Positions 26,451 to 38,072 of a DNA stretch of 64,000 nt are shown piece after piece. The DNA comes from Prunella strophiata. Taxonomy: Eukaryota; Chordata; Aves; Passeriformes; Prunellidae. The stretch lies in contig JAZBQD010000014.1 of assembly GCA_036583965.1 (NCBI GenBank), positions 3,814,191 to 3,878,190 of the forward strand, given 5' to 3'. Numbering within the stretch: position 1 is the first letter of the stretch; the number at the start of each line of letters is the position of its first letter. The position numbers and the translations under genes are program-made. The notes below the pieces were generated by a model that was not told where the DNA came from, ran no database searches, and worked only from the letters and a program-made list of their open reading frames with translations.

Positions 26451-27751
26451 ACTAGAAAGGCTGCTTTATTTTACTGTCTGAGTCCACACTGGGCTTTGAT
26501 TCCTGAAAACCCATGTGGCAGGGGCCACCAGCAGTCCCTGGATGAAAGCTGCTGTTGTCACATTCTTTGTTACCCTGAAATCACTCTGGCCTCACCTCCA
26601 TGGGATTTACACCGATGTAAGTGGGAGTGCCCGTGGAGTAACTCCTGATTAACCCTGCTGCAAGTGCTACATGCTGTGGGCCACATTTCCCTTCCCAGGT
26701 GAGAGCTGGCTGAGGGGTAACTGTGTGTGTTGTAAGGCATTCTGCTGGGGGAAAGAAAAGGACAAAAATAGGAAAAACAGCATGTACATTTGAAAAGGTG
26801 CATTTCCCTGCCTCTCAGATGTCCTGCCCTTACAACTGATACCTTCCAAAAGAATCAAAAAGAAACATCTCTGCAGGGCTTTGTACTGCACAAAAAAATC
26901 CTGCTTTTCCAGAGGTTACCATGACTCAGCAACATGCAGGAGTGGCTTCACTCATCTGCTCTGAGCATCGTGCAGGAAAGTGCTGGCTGTCATTGTTTTA
27001 ACCATTTCATGTCTTCATGGTTGGTGTTTGAGTCTCCAGCACCCCCTGGAATGTACCCATGTTCTTACAGAGAGAGCTGCCATAGAACTTGTGTAGAGAT
27101 TGAAGCTCTTTCAACAAAATGACATACTGTGTGATGGCAAACAAAGAAACAAAGTTTTTTACATTCTCAGCTACTTTCCTTTTTATCCAAAAGCATTTTA
27201 GTTAATGTTTAGAGTGGACTGGGGGGAAAGTGGGAGCGGGCTGCTTTTCAATCATCTACCTCTTCTACCTTTTAAGGCTAACATTTTTTAAAACAGTTTT
27301 TCACAAACCCCATGTTATTTTGGTGATGTGAGAGGGTCACAAATGACCAGGTGTGAGAAGGTGTGTAAATGTTCATAGCTGGGGTTTTCAGTGGAGGCAA
27401 AACCACTCAGCCCACCTGGGAAAAAAAAAAAAAAAACATGTGTGAGCACCACTCAAGCACTGATGGAGCAGCTGGGCAATCAATCCCTCTCCTCTTCCAG
27501 CTCTGCTCCCTCTGATGGGAGAGCAGAGGTGCACACAGCTTGTGGTGGTTGGGCTCATCCCCCATCAACTGGCCCCAGGTGTGCAGCACAGGTGAGCAGC
27601 ATTGCAGGGAAGGAGCCATGGAGTGCCCAGGAGCACTGACCAACCCCAGAGGGAGCAGAGGGCACACAGGTGCAGAGCATCAGCAGCAGGGATGAAAGGC
27701 TGGGCTGAGGGACACGAGGGGCAGATGCTGCAGCCCTTTGGGGTGGAGAGG

Positions 27752-27862
27752 TGTTACTGTGTGTGGGGTGAAGCTTTCTGCAGAGACATGGGGTTACTGT
27801 GTGTGGGGTGAAGCTTTCTGCAGAGACATGGGCTTACTGTGTGTGGGGTGAAGCCTTCTGAA
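27752..27862 (+). repeat. 40 bp tandem repeat, about 2.7 copies
   Basis: Units start TTACTGTGTGTGGGGTGAAG at 27754, 27794 and 27834 and continue CTTTCTGCAGAGACATGGG. The third copy diverges after CCTTCTG. Confidence 0.92.
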
Positions 27863-30800
27863 ATTGTGTGGGCCATTGTGGCTGTCTCAACTGTGACATG
27901 TGCTGTGACCCAAGGGGATGTAGCCCACTTCATGTATCACCTCTGTTATCACCCAGGAACTGAAAAACAAGCCAAAATATTACCTAACTGCATGAAGCTC
28001 ATAAATGGTGCAGATGGTTTCATTCTATGTTCTGGGCAGAAGTTCAAATAGGTTTTTTTTTTAATAGATACATACTTATACTGACCAAAGCCTTAGCCTT
28101 CCTTTTTTTTCTTTTTCACTCCAGTGTTTTGTGGCACACACAGATTATTGTACAACAAGTATGCTGAGGGACTTTTTAGCCTTAGCCTTGATGTGATTGC
28201 AATCTTCTCTGTCTTCATGCAATAGTTTCTGGTCAGTTTACAGTCTCTCCTGCTATAATTCATCTCATATCACTTATTTTCTTTGTTTCCTCGTCATTAA
28301 TTTCTGAGCCAACGTTTTACTTATTCCATGACTCCTGCACCCAAAACATTATTATTAACCTTGGACGTGGAACTGCGTCCAAAACTTTCTCTGAAGTGTA
28401 AACAGCTCTGGTATTTTGTTACAAAATTTGCCATTGTGTTCCAAAACACTCCTTGCTGTAAACTTCAGGGTCACCCCCCCTTCCCCTGAGGGTGTCTCAG
28501 TTCCAGGTGCAGAGGGAGATGTTGAAACCAGGGCAGTCAGCTCTTCAGGAGCCTCCCCCAGCTTTCCCCTTTGGCAGTGGGGCTTTGCTTGAGGCAACGT
28601 GGGATTTCCACACAGCCTGCTGAGCAGGGACAGAAAAAGGGCAAGTGCTGCTTGTGGGGCAGATGCTTGTGCTGCCAGGCTTCCCACAGGAGAGGGAGGC
28701 ATGGGCAGGGACAGGCAGGAGGCACAGTCCTGCTCAGTGCCTGCCTGGGGCAGACCCAGGGGCTGGGGTGGCACGAAGGGCAGATCCCTCCTGTGACTGG
28801 CCCCATGCTGCTCTCTGTCCCCACAGGTGACAGCAGAGCAGCCTTTGGTGCAGCCCATGAGCTCTTCAGCCCCTGAGCTGATTGATAGCCTCGTTACTGA
28901 GCACCTCTCTGTGTCTGCAGCAGACACTGCACTGAGCACACCTGGAGAAAGGGGAACATCACACCTGGCACTTAGCACAGTGCACCAAAGGGGCTCAAAA
29001 CACTCAGCAAACTTTAGTAGAGACACAGGGTGCCCAGTGAGCCTGGAAATACTGTGACAGGCAGGTTAAACCCAGCCCAGGTGAGAAACCAAGGCAGGCT
29101 GGAGGGGCACAGCTGCAGCAGCAGGGCTGTGACACTGCTGGGGTGTCACCTCCCCTGCCACCAGCCCTGGGGGGGACTCCCTCTGCCCAGCTCTGCCCTT
29201 CCAAATTCCTGGCTGCTGGACCAGGTTCAGCTGCTCTTGGTCCTCCCTGCATCCCCCAGGGCTCACCTGGGAGCCTCAGGAGCATCCACATGCCTCTCCT
29301 GCTGCCTCACCACCCTGTTCCTGTGGCATCCCCTCTCCTGCTGCCTCACCCCTGTTCAGCCTGTATTTATTTACACACTCAGCTCCCTCAGCATTTCTGT
29401 TTCGTGCATTTCTCTGTTTAGAGGATGTGTGAATTCCTTGTACACTTTTTTTTTTTCCTCAGAGTCATGCAGCGAGTGTTTGTGCATCTGTATTGTGCTC
29501 TACTTTTCCTCATGTTCACAGATTTTTATTAAAATATTTCCATAAAACAGGTTGTTACCAGAAATACATGAACACATACAAATTAATACATAAAAACAGA
29601 TGAGTTATATAGAATATTTACAAACAATGGGATAGAATTCAAAACTTCTCACAAACACAGCATACAAACAAGTATATACACACCCCATGTTTACTTGCAT
29701 TTATTTTAAGAGTTCCTTGGTAGTTCTGAGGTAGACTTGGGCTGACAGACAATCTTTTCCTTCCCATTGCAGATTGGGGGAAATCAAAAAAGATCTCAGT
29801 TAACAGCCAAATGAGAAAGCTCTTATTTTGTGCCCAGCTTGTGTTTCCTCAGCCTGCAGAAATAACCACACAGAGTGTGGAAATTGGGCTGGAGACAGTG
29901 CTGACATGACCAAGGCTCAGTGCTCATGTGTGGTAAATGAAGCTCAGAGCTGTGAGCCCTCTGGCCAGAGCTAGGCTGTAGGTGAGCTCCCAGGTCCTGG
30001 CTGGCCCTTGATGCTGCTCTGCTGCCTCTGCAGCACGGGGTCCCCCTGCACTCCTTGATAAATGGAGGCTTTTTGAGGCTAGGAAAGGCAGGGCTGGCTT
30101 TGTCCTCTCTTCCAAGAGGATTTTGTTTTGTCAATGTTTTGCCAGAGTCTGGGAGTGTGAAATTGGCTGTTCATGGGCTGCCTGCACAAGTGCTGGAGTT
30201 TGGAAGTGAAGGCAATTAATTTTGGTTGTTGACTTAAACTGCTGTTGAAAGGTACTTCATTTCCTGACTCTTCCTCCTATAAATAGATTAGGAGTTACTT
30301 GGGAGTCAAGTTGTGCTCGTTTGTCCTCCCTCTGATAGATCTCCCATGGCTGCTGATCTATCAGCTCCCCCTGGCCCTTAACACAATTTGTTTCTCAAAT
30401 TAATTTAGCTCACTCACTCTCATTGCCCCACAGCCAAAACAAATGGTCTCCTCTTCCAAAAAAAAAAAAAAAATCCACAAAACCCCCCCCCCACCACCAC
30501 CACTTTGTAGCCAATATCATCTGGAAGGGAGATAGAGCAATGTGTGTCTTGAACTCATGATTGAGAGAGCTAAAGAAAATGTGTCTTTTGGAGAGGTAAC
30601 CAATTGTGTTAGCAGGCTGGGAGGGCTCCCAGGGCTGGGCAGCTCCATCAGAGCTTCCAGAAGCTCTGTGTGCCCAGCAGCTGCACTGTAAATCCCTCTG
30701 GCTGTCCATCAGCTGTTATTTGGTCATTTTTCTCAGTATTGCTTATTCATGTACTGGCTGCATTTCTTTTTCGTGCTTTCTGTTATGACCCAAGAAAGCA

Positions 30801-33800
30801 ACCATGAGATCTCGAGCAGCAAAGGACATTTTTTTTCCCCCCTATGGAGGCTGACTTGCAAGAAGGAATATTAGCAGTGCTGAGGAGATTGAAAGTGTTC
30901 AGCTTGGACACACACACACAGACACACACATTCACACTAGACAGACACACAAGGTTGATTGATGCACACTAATGTGCCTGGAGAAGTTCAAGCTCCATCC
31001 TGTGCTTTAATGCAAATTACTGAGTGCTTGCCCATGGGCTGCCTCTTCCCTTCCCTGCACAAGTGTTGCAGTCCCAGCACCCAGGCCATGAAACACACAG
31101 TGAATATCTGGCAGCAGGGTTTGGAGGACAGTCACATTTTCTGCTGCAGATAAGGACATCTGGGCAAGCATGAGTCACTCCTCTGAAGGCAGCACTTGTA
31201 TTTTTCATGGAGTGCATATTTAAAGAACAAGAATCCCTTGATCTAAAAATTCTGTGGTTGTCTTGCTGCCACTCACCTGATCTCTGATCTGGAGCTGCAA
31301 AATTGATTTACTCCTCACCATATAACATGGAGCTGAGCAGAATTAGCAAAGGTCTGTGTCTTATCTCTGGAGATGCCAAATCCTCATCTGCTAGCACTGC
31401 ACTACAGAGCCCTTGACAAAAGGGGAGGGGAAACTCCAGTACTTTAAACATAATAGTGTACAGCTGGGGATATCTAGGTGTACTTCTCTTTCCAATAATG
31501 GTACTCTGTGGCACAGGAGCTTGTGCTGACTCAAGGCACCCAGAATATTTTGGTAACCCAAGATGTAGGACTGATGGTTTTTAATTTGTGGAAGGACGGT
31601 GCCATACAGTTCAGAGCTGTCACACAGATGGGGTTCCTGGGCACACTTTGACTATTTGTGCTGTTAAAATTAGAGGGTTTCATGTGGCTGTCCCTCTCCT
31701 GGACCACAGCCACTGCTCCCACTGCACTGCTGGCTGTTCTGAGGTCTAGGTGATAAAACACAGATCTTGCTTAAACAGTCTTGAAGTCAGTCAATAGAAG
31801 GTGTGTAAGGCAGCATGGGCTGTTGCTTTTCTTAAACTGTTTAGATGGAATGGCAGGAGCATACTGAGCAGCTGATAAGTTGCTCAGTGAACAGTGCACC
31901 CATATGTTTGTGATTTTGGGATCCAGGTGTAACAACAAACATTTGGTGGGAAGCTGCCCAGCAGAACTATTCATGAGACACCCTGGTGTCTTCACAGGGA
32001 AGTGTCATCCTGAAAAGGGCATTGCTTTTATCCTTTTGTCCTAAGCACTGCAATAATCAGACATGCCAGGCAGCCACTGCACAGCTGAGATCCCAGTCAC
32101 AGCCCAGATCCAAGGGAATGCTGAGTGTGACAGCTGCTCCATGCAGAAAGAAAGTGGAAAGTGGCTTTTAAATGAGGACTCTTGAAGATAACAAACAAAT
32201 AAAACTATCATTTAGCTGTCACACTGCATGGTTTTGTGTCTCACCCAGTGCTCCTGTAATTGTTGCCAGTGATGCCACACATGGATTGCATGGTGGGGCA
32301 GATGAAATTGTTAAGGTAACAGGTCAGGTTCCATCATTGCCACCAGAGGTTTTCAGGAGCTCTCAAACCCTGCTCAGCCTCATTTAAATGAGGCTCACAC
32401 TGAATTTCAGAAAAGCCTACTTAACTCTTGCTGGTTCACAATCCACAGTACAGAAAACAGCATCAAAATTAAACAGATGTTTTAAAAGTGATTTAGGTGA
32501 CCCCATACTCTTCAGGGGTCAAAGTTTCTTTCATACTCTTTGGTGTGCAAAGTTTCCCTATCCTCTTTGCTCCTGTGAGTTGGATATTGGTCTATTCTGA
32601 AGTAACTATTGTTATTTTGCTGCCCTGGGTTTAGGATTTTTTTATTATTATTAATTTTTACTTCAGAAAGAGGTTTGTTCCTTCTTTCTTTTTAAATCAG
32701 CCTTGCAGTGATAAATTGAGGTTCCCCACAGACCTGGCATTTTGAAGCTGACCTCTGGCCTTCCCCAGCTGCTTTGTTCTGCACAAAGGTATGCAGTGAC
32801 ACCCAACCCACACCTTTCCCTGCCAGCCATTAACACAATACTAAGTTATATTATGTGATTTTATTAACTCACATAAGTAAACACAGATTGCATTAAAAGC
32901 TGTGAACATTTTTATTTCTTAAATGTTTATATTTGAAAGAATAGCCCAAACTACAGAAGTCAGTTATTTTCTGAAACTACAAAAATTAGCTGCCTGCAGA
33001 TCAGCTTAATTTAAAGGCTTTCTGTCTTCTTTGAAAAGGTTAGGAAAGCTGTGGCCAAAGAAGACCCTGTGAACCTACTTATTAAGATTTCAAAAGCTTT
33101 TTGACAAGTTCCCATAAGATGAGAGCATGAAATAAAATAATTATGAATCAAATGATAGAAAAAAGCTCATAAAGAAATTAAATCCACTTTAAAGTCAGAC
33201 AGTCTCACTTTGTTTTAATCATTTTCTGCCACAGTTACATGTGGCTGCAGTAAAAGAAAAAGTGACTACTGTGCAATGTTGTTTCATCTGGGCTTCAGGC
33301 TTTTGTATGGAAAAGTTAATTCAGAAACTTTCCAGACTGTCTTAGAAAAAGAACTAAAAGAGCACCATCTTGCTAATGGAGAAGTTTTAGGGGAAAAAAT
33401 CCAAAACCCAACAGAACAACAAAAGAAATGTGTTTTGAACTTTAAGTTTAGAGTAGCAAAGTGTCGTGCACAGCACAGATTCCAGGCACTGCTGTCACCC
33501 ACTGTGAGATGTCTACATCTGCAAAGCCTGCAGAGCAATGGCACTTGACACTGGCTCAGGGTCTGGGCTGATGGCAGAAATGATGCCCTGTACATATGCT
33601 GAGACATCCAAAGTCACAGGGGGAACTGGAAAGACAGCATTCATAAAGGATGCTGCGTGTTTGTTGTCAATATGTTGAATGAACATTTGCCCTCTGGACT
33701 ATATATATTTCAATAGATAATCATCTTTTCCAAGCATTTCCATTTTGCTGTCAGAATTGTATATGACAAGTTTTTATTCTGCTCCTGATGAGGGTAGTGC

Positions 33801-34962
33801 CTCAGTCTGAGCTGCATTTCATGGGAGCAAACTGTCTGCAGCATAATGAAGACCACTCTGGCTCAGCAGAGGATGGACAGACACAGCTTTTACCAGCACA
33901 GTAATTCATTAAAATATGAAGTAGATACTAATAGCTCCCTGAAAGGCAGGAAAAGCATATTTCCTTGTATTCACTGTGGGCTTTTTTCATTAATTTTATC
34001 TGGAAACAATGTAAAGGTGTACAGAAATGCACACACACACAATTACTCTTCACATAATCACAGTCTCACTGCAGGGACAATGGCCTTGGTATGGAAATCA
34101 CCTTGACTAAGACAGATAAATGGTTTCTGTGCCTTGAAAAGGCTTCCTTGCTTAGAGGAAATAAAAAGAAGTAACACCAGCTTTCTGTTTACCAGATAGA
34201 GGCAATGCATTATAAAACCCCAGAAGCCTTTTCAAAACAAAATTATGTGAGCTTTTCTTTAACCCATGGATGCACACATCCCTGAACTGTGATAGTCCTT
34301 CACATGTGTTAGAAAATAACAGCATAGAGTTGCACCCACTAAATTCCCATTTTCCACACCTGCATTTTCACTCAGTATATCACAAGGGATTCCAGTGCTG
34401 TCAGAAATGTCTAGGCCCAGTGAGATGCTACAAAATTAATCTTAAACCCTGTTCTAAACCAAGTGTTTTGCACACCTGCTGCAGAGTAAAGCCAGGCTTA
34501 TGTTCCATCCATTTTTGTGGGCAGATGTGCCAGGACAGCTGGGAGGAGAGGTTCCATCCTGCAGTGCAGGATGTGCCAGCACTGAGCACAGCTTCCCTGG
34601 TGAGGCTGATCACACTGACACTACACCCCTGGTGCAGCTCCATCCTGGAAACTTCTTCCTTTTGTCTAAGCATTCCAGCAAGACTTGAAAGTCATCAAAT
34701 AAGAGAAAAGTTATAGATTGTTATACAGTTATAGATGTATTAACTCCATCTAAACTAGTAAAATTTTCATTGTCCCACTAATTATGCTGTTAAAGCATTC
34801 CCAAATCAAGAAACCTATAAATGCCTAAGAGGGCCCCATTTTGTGATCCTCCAGTAAGACCTGGAAGCCAAACTTGTGTTATCAGAGCATCCTGCAGCCT
34901 GGCTGCAACTTTTAATAATTGGTGTAGAGCCCTGCTGAACCCTGCTGAGATGGAGCATAATG
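27863..34962. other. Intergenic sequence, no gene seen
   Basis: Alternating GC-moderate (28450-29400) and AT-rich stretches. It includes a short A15 plus C-run composite (about 30460-30492), a (CA)n-like tract (30909-30950), and an octamer ATGCAAAT at 31010-31017 within TTTAATGCAAATTA. The longest frame (minus strand, 28355-29026) has no domain, a composition typical of GC-rich noise, and no splice or promoter context. No transposon was recognised. Confidence 0.65.
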
Positions 34963-35160
34963 AAATGCCAGACAGTGTCACTGTGAGTCTAGAGTGGAAA
35001 ACACAGGCAAAACAATGTCAGTGGATGTCTGCATAGACAATGTTATGATTTGAGGAAAGGCAAAATGCTGTCAATGGGAGTCTATATGCTGTAGATAGCA
35101 TTACCACAGTATGTGAATAAAGGCAAAATGATGTCAGGGCAATACACAATATGCTCAAGA
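34963..35160 (+). repeat. Degenerate tandem repeat, about 4 copies
   Basis: Related units carry GGCAAAATGNTGTCA and often GGGAGTCTATATG. The clear ones start at about 35005, 35057 and 35119, and a weaker one at about 34963 has GCCAGACAGTGTCACTGTGAG. Spacing is uneven (about 42, 52 and 62 bp), so this is an old, eroded array. Confidence 0.55.
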
Positions 35161-37578
35161 CAGAATATATTTAGTCTGAATAGAAAATCTGTCATGTAAA
35201 AGAGCTGCATTGATTCCCATCTTCCACAGTGATGTGTTGTCATTTTTTACACTGACTGTCTTTTTTATTTAGACTTACCCTATAGCCTAATCTGGGGGGA
35301 TTTTTCACATTAACACTTCCCTTACTTGCCATAAGCAAGCCCACTACCACTGACTTTTCAACCTCTGGATTATGTTACTCAAAAGAAAAATGGATTTTAT
35401 CCAAAACCTTGACTAAAAAGAACCCAGCCATATCCACACTAGAATCAGCAGGTCCAAGAACTGCATTGAAGAAATTGAACAAACTTGCCTATGAAATACA
35501 TGGCTACATCCACACACATGTGTACCCAGGCAGAATTCTAACCACCTATGATTAAGGGAAGTAAAGTTACTGAGGGGAAACCAGATTAATATTTTTTAAT
35601 AAATGTGTGGTATTTGTGCCCAAAAAACTCCAGTCATAACCTTGCATGATTCACACTTGTGTAAAATGTGGTCTCGTATCCAAATTAATTTAATTGGTAT
35701 AAATTTCTCTTTTTTTTTTAAGCATAAGATTATTAAGCTCTGGCTCCAAGTAATTTCTGGTTTCCTCTGAGGTCCTTATGATGTCAGTGAAATGTTCATG
35801 TCCTGAATTGTCAGTAATTTCTGTCAGGGCAGTGATGCTTCAGCTGCCAGGGGAAATGAAATGTGACCTGTGTATTTTGGGCCCACCCTGCCCTAGTCAC
35901 AGTGGAGGTGCAGCCTCCATCTCAGAGGTTTTCTAAGCAGCCAGTTTCCAAAAGAATCTTTCCAAAGAAAGATTTCTGAATTGTCACAAAGTTCAGGCTC
36001 TGCTGGTGTGCTTAGGTTGGGTGCCTGGACTCTGATATTTGGGACACCTTGGAGGCACTGCCAGAGCACAAACTCTCCCAAGCAGCAGGAGAACAAAGTT
36101 CTGGGGAGCTTCACACTGGTCCTTCTCCTCCCACCCAAAATGCTGCAGAATTCAGGCTTTGAAAGCAGAATTAGGGTTTTAAAATCTTGTTTGGTATGGG
36201 AGTTGGGTTCTGTGGGGTCATTCATGTGCAGAACTGACAGCATCCCAGGAGGGCTTGGAACAGTCTGGGGAACTTGGCCATTCAAGTGGGATGCCAAAGT
36301 GGCTGGGAAGACAAGTTATCAAGGAAGAAGGCTGATCTTGGACAGAGCCTTGGCTGTATTCTGTCTTTCCTGCAGAAAGTTTTTGTTTTGGTTAGCAGAA
36401 TTCTTTGGAAAAGATGAATTCTGTAGGACCACGTGCTGCTCCACCTATATCTTTGCAAGGATGCTCCAGCATGTTGAGAAAAAGTACAAATTCAGATCCA
36501 GCCAGGATAATCCTTAAGTGTTTGTGCAGACAATCTTAGTCCAGATTTTTCTTGCTTGTGCTGTTTTGAATTTCAGCCTTTACATTGCAGCAGCACAGTG
36601 TTCCCATGTTTAATTTGCCTCTCATCTGGATAATGATAATGAGCTGTTATTGACTGGCATTTCTAGTTCAGTGCTGCAAACATTGGGTAGGATTCATAAA
36701 ATCCTCCTCTTATGCCAGCTGAAATTAGTGGTGGTTTTGAGGCAAAAGGCCAGATTCATCAAAAGGATAATGGGCAGATATATTTTTGTTTGGTTTTTTC
36801 AGAATTTTAATGACCAAATTGCATTGCTATTCTTTGTTTATCTGTTTTTGAATTCTATCAGATAGCTTTCGTGATAGCTACCTAATTTCTGTATTTATAG
36901 GAAACTGGCACAAATTGAGAAAACAGAACAATTCCATGTTTATGAAGCATGAATTCTCACAGTAAATGTCAATATAATGTGCATTAATAGGAAAAATTCT
37001 ACAGTAAATCACATATACATTTAATATGTGATTCTTCTGCATGGAGCCTCCAGCTTGGCTGTTTAGTAATGTAGTGCCCATCTGCAATGGTGCTCCAGAA
37101 TTATCCAGAAATCAAGATTTAAAATTAAGTATTGGTTTAAAATACATCATGCACGTGTATATTTGTAAGGTGAGTGTGGTCTGTGTTTGCCAGACTCACA
37201 GAAAATAAGGAATGGACATAATTTTGGCAGTTTGAGAACTCCATTTGTGCTATGTGCATCCTCTGCCAGTGCCCACTTGTGTCTCATGCTTAAATTTAGC
37301 ATGGGATTTCCTCTCCTGGTGAATGTCCTGGAAATATGAGAAAATGTGGGGTTTCTTTCACACTGAAATGGTTTGGGAAACAGACCACAGAGCATCTTGA
37401 ATTAGGCAGCAGGAGGCCTGTGCCTGCTCAGGGGTAGCACCAAGAGAAAGGGGCTTTTGGCACTTACAGGACCTGCCTGTCCTTTGGAGGCTGCAGAGGT
37501 GTACAGAAAGGTCCCCTTAAAAATATATATATTAAAAAATTCAGTTAAAATCATCTTTGTAACAGCATACTGGCATGA
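35161..37578. other. Intergenic sequence, no gene seen
   Basis: Unique AT-leaning sequence. The frames at 35893-36297 (minus) and 35981-36517 (plus) overlap each other, lack domains, and are treated as chance. Confidence 0.65.
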
Positions 37579-38072
37579 AAATCACAGAAGTACACAGAGA
37601 ATCAGATGGGAAAAAGCCTCAGACTAGCAAGTCCTAGCTGTGACCCAACTCCATCATGTCACCCAGACCATGGCACTGAGTGGCACACCCCTCATTCCTC
37701 AAACAGCTCCAGGGATGGGGACTCCCCCACCTCCCAGGGCAGCCCATTCCATCCTCTGACCACCCTGTCTGTGAAGAAATTCCTTCTGATGTCCAATCTA
37801 AACCTCACCTGGTGCAGCTTGGGGCTGTTTACTCTCACCTTGTCACTTGTTACCTGGGAGCAGAACCCAGCCCTCACCTGGCTCTTCTTGCAGGCAGCTG
37901 TGCAGGGCCACAAGGTCTCTCTGAGCCCCCTTTTCCCCAGGTCAGACATCCCCAGCTCCCTCAGCTGCTGCTCAGCCACAAGGTCCCTCTGAGCCCCCTT
38001 TTCCCCAGGTTAACCCCCCCCAGCTCCCTCAGCTGCTCCTCACAAGACCCTTCCCCATAGGGTGCTGGTTCA
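37579..38072 (-). mobile_element. CR1 LINE 3' fragment, minus strand
   Basis: Read on the + strand, this is the reverse complement of a CR1 3' region. AATCACAGAA at 37579 is the eroded terminal repeat. It is followed by GGGAAAAAGCCTCAGA, GGGATGGGGACTCCCCCACC with TCCCAGGGCAGCCCATTCCA, CTGTGAAGAAATTCCTTCTG, then ACCTGGTGCAGCTTGGGGCT and CCCCAGCTCCCTCAGCTGCT. It is 5'-truncated near 38072. An internal 68 bp segment is duplicated in tandem (37908-37975 and 37976-38043). Confidence 0.93.

Larger units (their letters stand above)
24906..27751. other. Intergenic sequence with candidate regulatory segments
   Basis: No gene was seen. Two AT-rich, repeat-free segments (25405-25700 and 26070-26450) stand out and are listed separately. 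The remainder is ordinary unique sequence, with a possible ancient repeat relic around 26575-26665 and an A16 run near 27420. Confidence 0.65.

Noticed and set aside
28355..29026. 223-residue minus-strand frame as a possible gene
   Set aside because: No domain, no homologue recognised, GC-rich composition that favours open frames, and no exon structure.
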